Source: Candidatus Altarchaeota archaeon
GTDB taxonomy: Archaea; Altiarchaeota; Altiarchaeia; JAFGQM01
DNA length: 7,699 nucleotides
NCBI GenBank assembly: GCA_016935655.1
Contig: JAFGQM010000080.1
Span: 1-7,699, forward strand
Reading direction: 5' to 3'
The notes beneath the pieces were generated by a model. It saw only the letters and a list, made by a program, of their open reading frames with translations, did no database searches and was not told the DNA's origin. The position numbers and the translations under genes are program-made. This document shows, one piece after another, positions 4,368-7,699 of this stretch; position 1 is the first letter of the stretch; each line of letters opens with the position of its first letter.

Positions 4368-5963
4368 ATGAGATACGATTCTAAGAGGACACAGGAGGAA
4401 ACCAGGAAGGACTTCTTTGCCTCATACAGGAAAACCGCGGAGATGTACCCCCAAACCTCCCCCAAGGAGTTTAAGGAAAAGCTTCTGTCTCCGACCAAAC
4501 CCACACCCCACCCGATACATAACACGATACAAAAAATCAGGGGGAACTTCCTCAGGCTCGGATTTAAGGAAATCGAGAATCCTTTATTCATCGAAGAGCA
4601 GGACGTCTACAAGCAGTACGGCCCAGAGGCCCCGGCGATCTTGGACCGCTGCTACTACCTGGCGGGCCTGCCCAGGCCAGACATCGGCCTGAGCGACACC
4701 AAGATTAAGGAGCTAGGAAAGATAACCCCCGTAAACCCCGAGAAGACCGAGAAACTGAAGGCTGTCTTGAGGGACTACAAACTTGGGCGGATAGAGGGCG
4801 ACGACCTGTTAGACTCAATCTCAAAAAACCTGAGCATAAACCCAGAGGATGCAACGAAGATCCTGGACTCGTTCCCGGAGCTTAAAAACATCAAGGCCGA
4901 ACCTACGAAAACGACACTCAGAAGCCACATGACCGCTGCCTGGTTTCCGACCCTCCAGGCACTGCAGGACAGGGAAGATACACCCATAAAGCTCTTTTCG
5001 ATAGGCCTTCGTTTCAGAAGGGAGCAGAAGATCGATGCGACACACCTGCGCGCGCATTACGGGGCCTCCTGCGTCATAGCGGATGAGGAGATGAGTCTGG
5101 ATGCGGGCAAGGAGATAGTAGCAGAGATATTGAAACCATTAGGGTTTAAGGACTTCGACTTCGTCCAGAAGGAGACCACCTCCACCTACTATGCGGACAA
5201 GAGCGAGTACGAAGTCTACGCATCTGCCCCCGGGAAGACAGATAAGATAGAGGTCGCCGACATAGGCATGTATTCCCCCCTGGCATTGGCCAACTATGAT
5301 ATAACCTACCCGACCTTCAATGCAGGGTTCGGCATCGAGAGGATCCTCATGATACTGGAGAAAAAACAGGATGTCAGGGAGGTCTTCTTCCCGCAGTTCT
5401 ACACGCAGCTGGATCTGACGGACGAGGAGATAATGAAAGAGATAGCCATACGGGAAAAGCCGAAAACAAACGAGGGAAAAAATCTGTCGAAAAGGATTGA
5501 AGAAACCGCAGAGAAATATGCGAATGAGCCATCACCCTGCTCTTACGACGTCTTCAAGGGGAAGTTCCTGGGCAGGGGCATAGAAGTAAGAATCTTGGAA
5601 AAGGAATCAAACACGAAGCTTCTCGGGCCCGCCGCCATGAACGAGGTTTACGTCTACCAGGGCGGGATCTTCGGCATCCCCAAAGACGAGAGACTCCTTA
5701 AGGAAAGGATGCTGGAAATAAGGCAAAAAGGCAAGTCCGCCGGCATCTATTACCTCACCGCAATCTCTGATTACTTCGCGTCCAATATAGAGAAGGCCGT
5801 GGAGCGGGGCGAGGGTTACGCAGACCAAATCAAAATGGCCAAGACAGCCCTGGACGTCAACATAGCCGTCGGGGAACGGGCCGCCCGCTTTATCCAGTCC
5901 AAGGAGAAACAGATAAACCTGAAGGGCCCGATATTCACGGCTGTAGAAGCAAAGCTGGTCTGA
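4368..5963 (+). CDS. sepS: O-phosphoserine--tRNA(Cys) ligase (SepRS)
   Basis: SepRS, a class II synthetase, charges tRNA(Cys) with O-phosphoserine, which SepCysS then converts to Cys-tRNA(Cys); this is the cysteine route of methanogens and relatives. At 531 residues it is close to the usual length of about 535. Motif 1 lies around GFKEIENPLF (65-74), HMTAAWF is at 187-193, motif 2 at 214-220 (LRFRREQ) and on to HYGASCVI (230-237), and motif 3 at 317-330 (FNAGFGIERILMIL). The region after about 360, including GPAAMNEVYVYQGGIFGIP (420-438), matches the anticodon-binding part. By comparison with remembered structures, the phosphate is held by a Thr (here T189) and two Ser; the first of these Ser is apparently Gly232 here, the second is S234. 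The ATG at 4368 has no Shine-Dalgarno or TATA box, which suggests co-transcription with the upstream gene. It ends 2 bp from the cdc48 stop. No SepCysS gene is in view. Confidence 0.95.
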   Translation: MRYDSKRTQEETRKDFFASYRKTAEMYPQTSPKEFKEKLLSPTKPTPHPIHNTIQKIRGNFLRLGFKEIENPLFIEEQDVYKQYGPEAPAILDRCYYLAGLPRPDIGLSDTKIKELGKITPVNPEKTEKLKAVLRDYKLGRIEGDDLLDSISKNLSINPEDATKILDSFPELKNIKAEPTKTTLRSHMTAAWFPTLQALQDREDTPIKLFSIGLRFRREQKIDATHLRAHYGASCVIADEEMSLDAGKEIVAEILKPLGFKDFDFVQKETTSTYYADKSEYEVYASAPGKTDKIEVADIGMYSPLALANYDITYPTFNAGFGIERILMILEKKQDVREVFFPQFYTQLDLTDEEIMKEIAIREKPKTNEGKNLSKRIEETAEKYANEPSPCSYDVFKGKFLGRGIEVRILEKESNTKLLGPAAMNEVYVYQGGIFGIPKDERLLKERMLEIRQKGKSAGIYYLTAISDYFASNIEKAVERGEGYADQIKMAKTALDVNIAVGERAARFIQSKEKQINLKGPIFTAVEAKLV

Positions 5964-5965
5964 GA

Positions 5966-7699
5966 TTATGCCACACTGACATCCGTTTTTGGGCCTTCCT
6001 TTTTCTTGCCCCATCTCTCCAGATCCTCTAAATTTACGCTGGGCCCTACCCTTTTCAAAGCCTCCTCGAAATTGTTCATATTGACTGAACCATCCTTTTT
6101 GGATTTGCCTATGATCTCCTTCACGACCAGGATACCCGCCTTTCTACAAACCGCTTCTATGTCGGCCCCGGAATAGCCCTCGGTTTTTGCCGCCAGCCTG
6201 CCCAGATCGACGTCTTTTTCCAGTCTCATGTCCTTGGTGTGGACTTTAAAGATGCTCAACCTGGCCTCCTTGTCCGGCATTGGCACGTAGATAAGTTTTT
6301 CGAATCTCCCGGGCCTTAGTAATGCAGGGTCAATCAAGTCAGGCCTGTTGGTGGCGCCTATCAAAACCACGTCCTTCAACTCCGAGACGCCGTCTATCTC
6401 GCTCAACAGCTGTGCCACAACACTCTCCTTGACCCCGCTGTCAAACTGCATGCCCCGTGTCCCGGTGAGTGACTCTATCTCGTCAAAGAAAATTATCGAT
6501 GGTGCAACCTGCCGTGCGCGCTTGAATACCTTTCTCACCCCTCGCTCGCTCTCACCGACGAACTTGTTCAACAGCTCCGGGCCCTTCACGGAGATGAAGT
6601 TGGCATCGCTCTCGTTTGCAACCGCCTTGGCCAACAGGGTCTTCCCTGTCCCGGGCGGGCCGTAAAGGAGTATGCCCTTCGGTGAACCGACGCCCACTTT
6701 TTTGAAGACGTCGCTGTACTTCAGCGGCCACTCGACAGTCTCCTTTAACTCATCCTTCACATTCCCCAAACCGCCTATGTCCCCCCACTTGATGCGCGGG
6801 ATTTCGACAAGCACCTCCCTCATGGATGAGGGCTCTACTTTTTTCATGGCGTCATGGAAATCGCTAGCGGTGACCTTCATCTTATCCAAAAGGTCTTTCG
6901 ATATGCCCTCCTTGGCCTTCTTCAGTTCGGGCATTATCCCCCTCAATGCGCGCATTGCCGCTTCTTTGGTCAATGCAGAGATATCGGCCCCGGAGTAGCC
7001 ATAGGTTATATCGGCTATTTTATCCAGATCAACGTCCTTGGTCAATGGCATGCCCCTAGTATGTATCTGCAATATCTCCTTCCTCCCCACCCTGTCTGGT
7101 ACCCCTATCTGCAATTCCCTGTCAAACCTTCCCGGCCTCCTCAGCGCCGGGTCTATAGCCTCTGGCCTGTTGGTGGCGGCTATGACAACAACCTCCCCGC
7201 GGGCCTCTAGCCCGTCCATAAGGGTCAGCAATTGCGAGACCACCCTCTTCTCCACCTCCCCATGGACTTCTTCCCTGGCAGGTGCGATGGCATCAACCTC
7301 ATCTATGAATATTATGGCGGGGGCGTTATCCTGAGCCTCTTTGAACACGTTCCTTAAATTCTCTTCACTCTGCCCATACCACTTACTCATGATCTCTGGG
7401 CCAGCAAGATGTATGAAGTGGGACTCGGTCTCCCCGGCAACCGCCTTGGCCAACAGGGTCTTCCCGGTCCCAGGCGGGCCGTAAAGGAGTATGCCCTTCG
7501 GCGGGGATATGCCCAATTTCTTGAAGACCTCCGGGTACTTCATGGGGACCTCTATCATCTCCCTTATGGTCTCTATCTCATTCCTCAACCCGCCTATGTC
7601 CTCGTAGGATATCTGCGAGGCCCCTACAGCCTCGCTCACCGCCTTACTAGCTACTGACAAGTTTGTTTCCTCTGTAATCAGCAAGACCCCCGCAGGCGA
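5966..7699 (-). CDS. cdc48: Cdc48/VAT-type AAA ATPase, D1 and D2 domains (5' end beyond the window)
   Basis: Homolog of p97/Cdc48 and Thermoplasma VAT, a hexameric unfoldase that threads proteins through its pore, often for the proteasome. The 577 visible residues, numbered from the right edge, start in the last strand of the N-terminal barrel (SPAGV). D1 follows: Walker A GPPGTGKT 74-81, pore loop KWYG 106-109, Walker [10 protein letters not shown] 129-137, sensor 1 Asn177, arginine fingers 188 and 191. D2 has Walker A 347-354, pore loop KFVG 379-382, Walker [10 protein letters not shown] 402-410, sensor 1 Asn451 and fingers 462 and 465. Every catalytic residue looks intact. The frame is open to the edge; a TTG at 7684 is an internal codon, since family members have an N domain of about 180 residues. 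The C-terminus (DVSVA) lacks an HbYX proteasome-docking tail. The Walker A regions of D1 and D2 are nearly identical in DNA. Confidence 0.95.
   Translation of the reverse strand, partial: SPAGVLLITEETNLSVASKAVSEAVGASQISYEDIGGLRNEIETIREMIEVPMKYPEVFKKLGISPPKGILLYGPPGTGKTLLAKAVAGETESHFIHLAGPEIMSKWYGQSEENLRNVFKEAQDNAPAIIFIDEVDAIAPAREEVHGEVEKRVVSQLLTLMDGLEARGEVVVIAATNRPEAIDPALRRPGRFDRELQIGVPDRVGRKEILQIHTRGMPLTKDVDLDKIADITYGYSGADISALTKEAAMRALRGIMPELKKAKEGISKDLLDKMKVTASDFHDAMKKVEPSSMREVLVEIPRIKWGDIGGLGNVKDELKETVEWPLKYSDVFKKVGVGSPKGILLYGPPGTGKTLLAKAVANESDANFISVKGPELLNKFVGESERGVRKVFKRARQVAPSIIFFDEIESLTGTRGMQFDSGVKESVVAQLLSEIDGVSELKDVVLIGATNRPDLIDPALLRPGRFEKLIYVPMPDKEARLSIFKVHTKDMRLEKDVDLGRLAAKTEGYSGADIEAVCRKAGILVVKEIIGKSKKDGSVNMNNFEEALKRVGPSVNLEDLERWGKKKEGPKTDVSVA
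6618..6682 (-). repeat. Near-identical 65-bp intragenic repeat in cdc48, D2 copy
   Basis: Encodes [20 protein letters not shown] plus flanking residues of D2. It matches 7437-7501 at 63 of 65 positions with a constant offset of 819 bp; the differences are at 6647 and 6653, both synonymous. Confidence 0.85.
7437..7501 (-). repeat. Near-identical 65-bp intragenic repeat in cdc48, D1 copy
   Basis: D1 counterpart of 6618-6682, differing at 7466 and 7472 only. The flanks on both sides diverge quickly to ordinary paralog similarity. Confidence 0.85.

Noticed and set aside
4214..4591. 125-residue minus-strand ORF across the two-TM/sepS junction that shares EGGHFPYS with the TraB-like protein
   Set aside because: It is antisense to two well-supported genes, and the shared peptide is explained by the 25-bp inverted repeat. 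It has no domain pattern of its own.
5607..6014. 135-residue minus-strand ORF at the 3' end of sepS
   Set aside because: It is antisense to the conserved SepRS C-terminal region and into the cdc48 3' end; the composition is typical of a shadow frame.
7682..7684. TTG as the true start of cdc48
   Set aside because: The frame continues to the window edge with SPAGV, which looks like the end of the N-terminal barrel; the family has an N domain before D1.
1..7699. CRISPR array, tRNA or rRNA gene, insertion sequence, prophage
   Set aside because: No regularly spaced repeats, cloverleaf-type sequence, transposase motif or terminal inverted repeats with target duplications were seen; nearly all bases are accounted for by housekeeping genes.

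Overview
The window reads as a compact archaeal chromosome segment. SRP54, a single Orc1/Cdc6-type initiator, an archaeal SepF, a two-domain Cdc48/VAT AAA ATPase and O-phosphoseryl-tRNA(Cys) synthetase (SepRS) together indicate an archaeon with FtsZ/SepF-based division and tRNA-dependent cysteine synthesis. That fits a methanogen or Archaeoglobus-like euryarchaeote, or one of the uncultivated lineages that carry SepRS; the sequence alone does not decide. Archaeal TATA-like boxes lie before most genes, and several genes appear leaderless.

Layout: (1) minus strand, 1-748: a PRC-barrel protein followed by the first 137 codons of srp54, which runs off the left edge. (2) plus strand, about 813-1568: a short TraB/PrgY-family protein, divergent from the PRC-barrel gene across 64 bp. 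(3) minus strand, 1551-2795: orc1/cdc6, overlapping the traB-like gene tail-to-tail by 18 bp. (4) plus strand, 2962-5963: sepF, an unrecognised two-TM protein with an internally duplicated domain, then sepS. sepF is divergent from cdc6 across a 166-bp AT-rich spacer. (5) minus strand, 5966-7699: cdc48, entering from the right edge without its N-terminal domain and ending 2 bp from the sepS stop.

Functionally the window mixes replication initiation (Cdc6), cell division (SepF, possibly the PRC-barrel and two-TM proteins), protein targeting (SRP54), protein unfolding (Cdc48) and Cys-tRNA synthesis (SepRS). The replication and division genes share one divergent promoter region. No tRNA, rRNA, IS element or CRISPR array was seen, and no stretch above 300 bp lacks a gene.

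The least expected signal is a perfect 25-bp inverted repeat. It links codons 53-61 of the traB-like gene to the short junction upstream of sepS, where it sits inside an 11-codon mini-ORF. Because both genes lie on the plus strand, the two transcripts would be perfectly complementary over 25 nt. Also notable are the unknown sepF-linked membrane protein, a palindrome in the sepF promoter, near-identity of the D1 and D2 Walker A segments of cdc48 at the DNA level, and an apparent Ser-to-Gly change at a remembered phosphate-binding position of SepRS.
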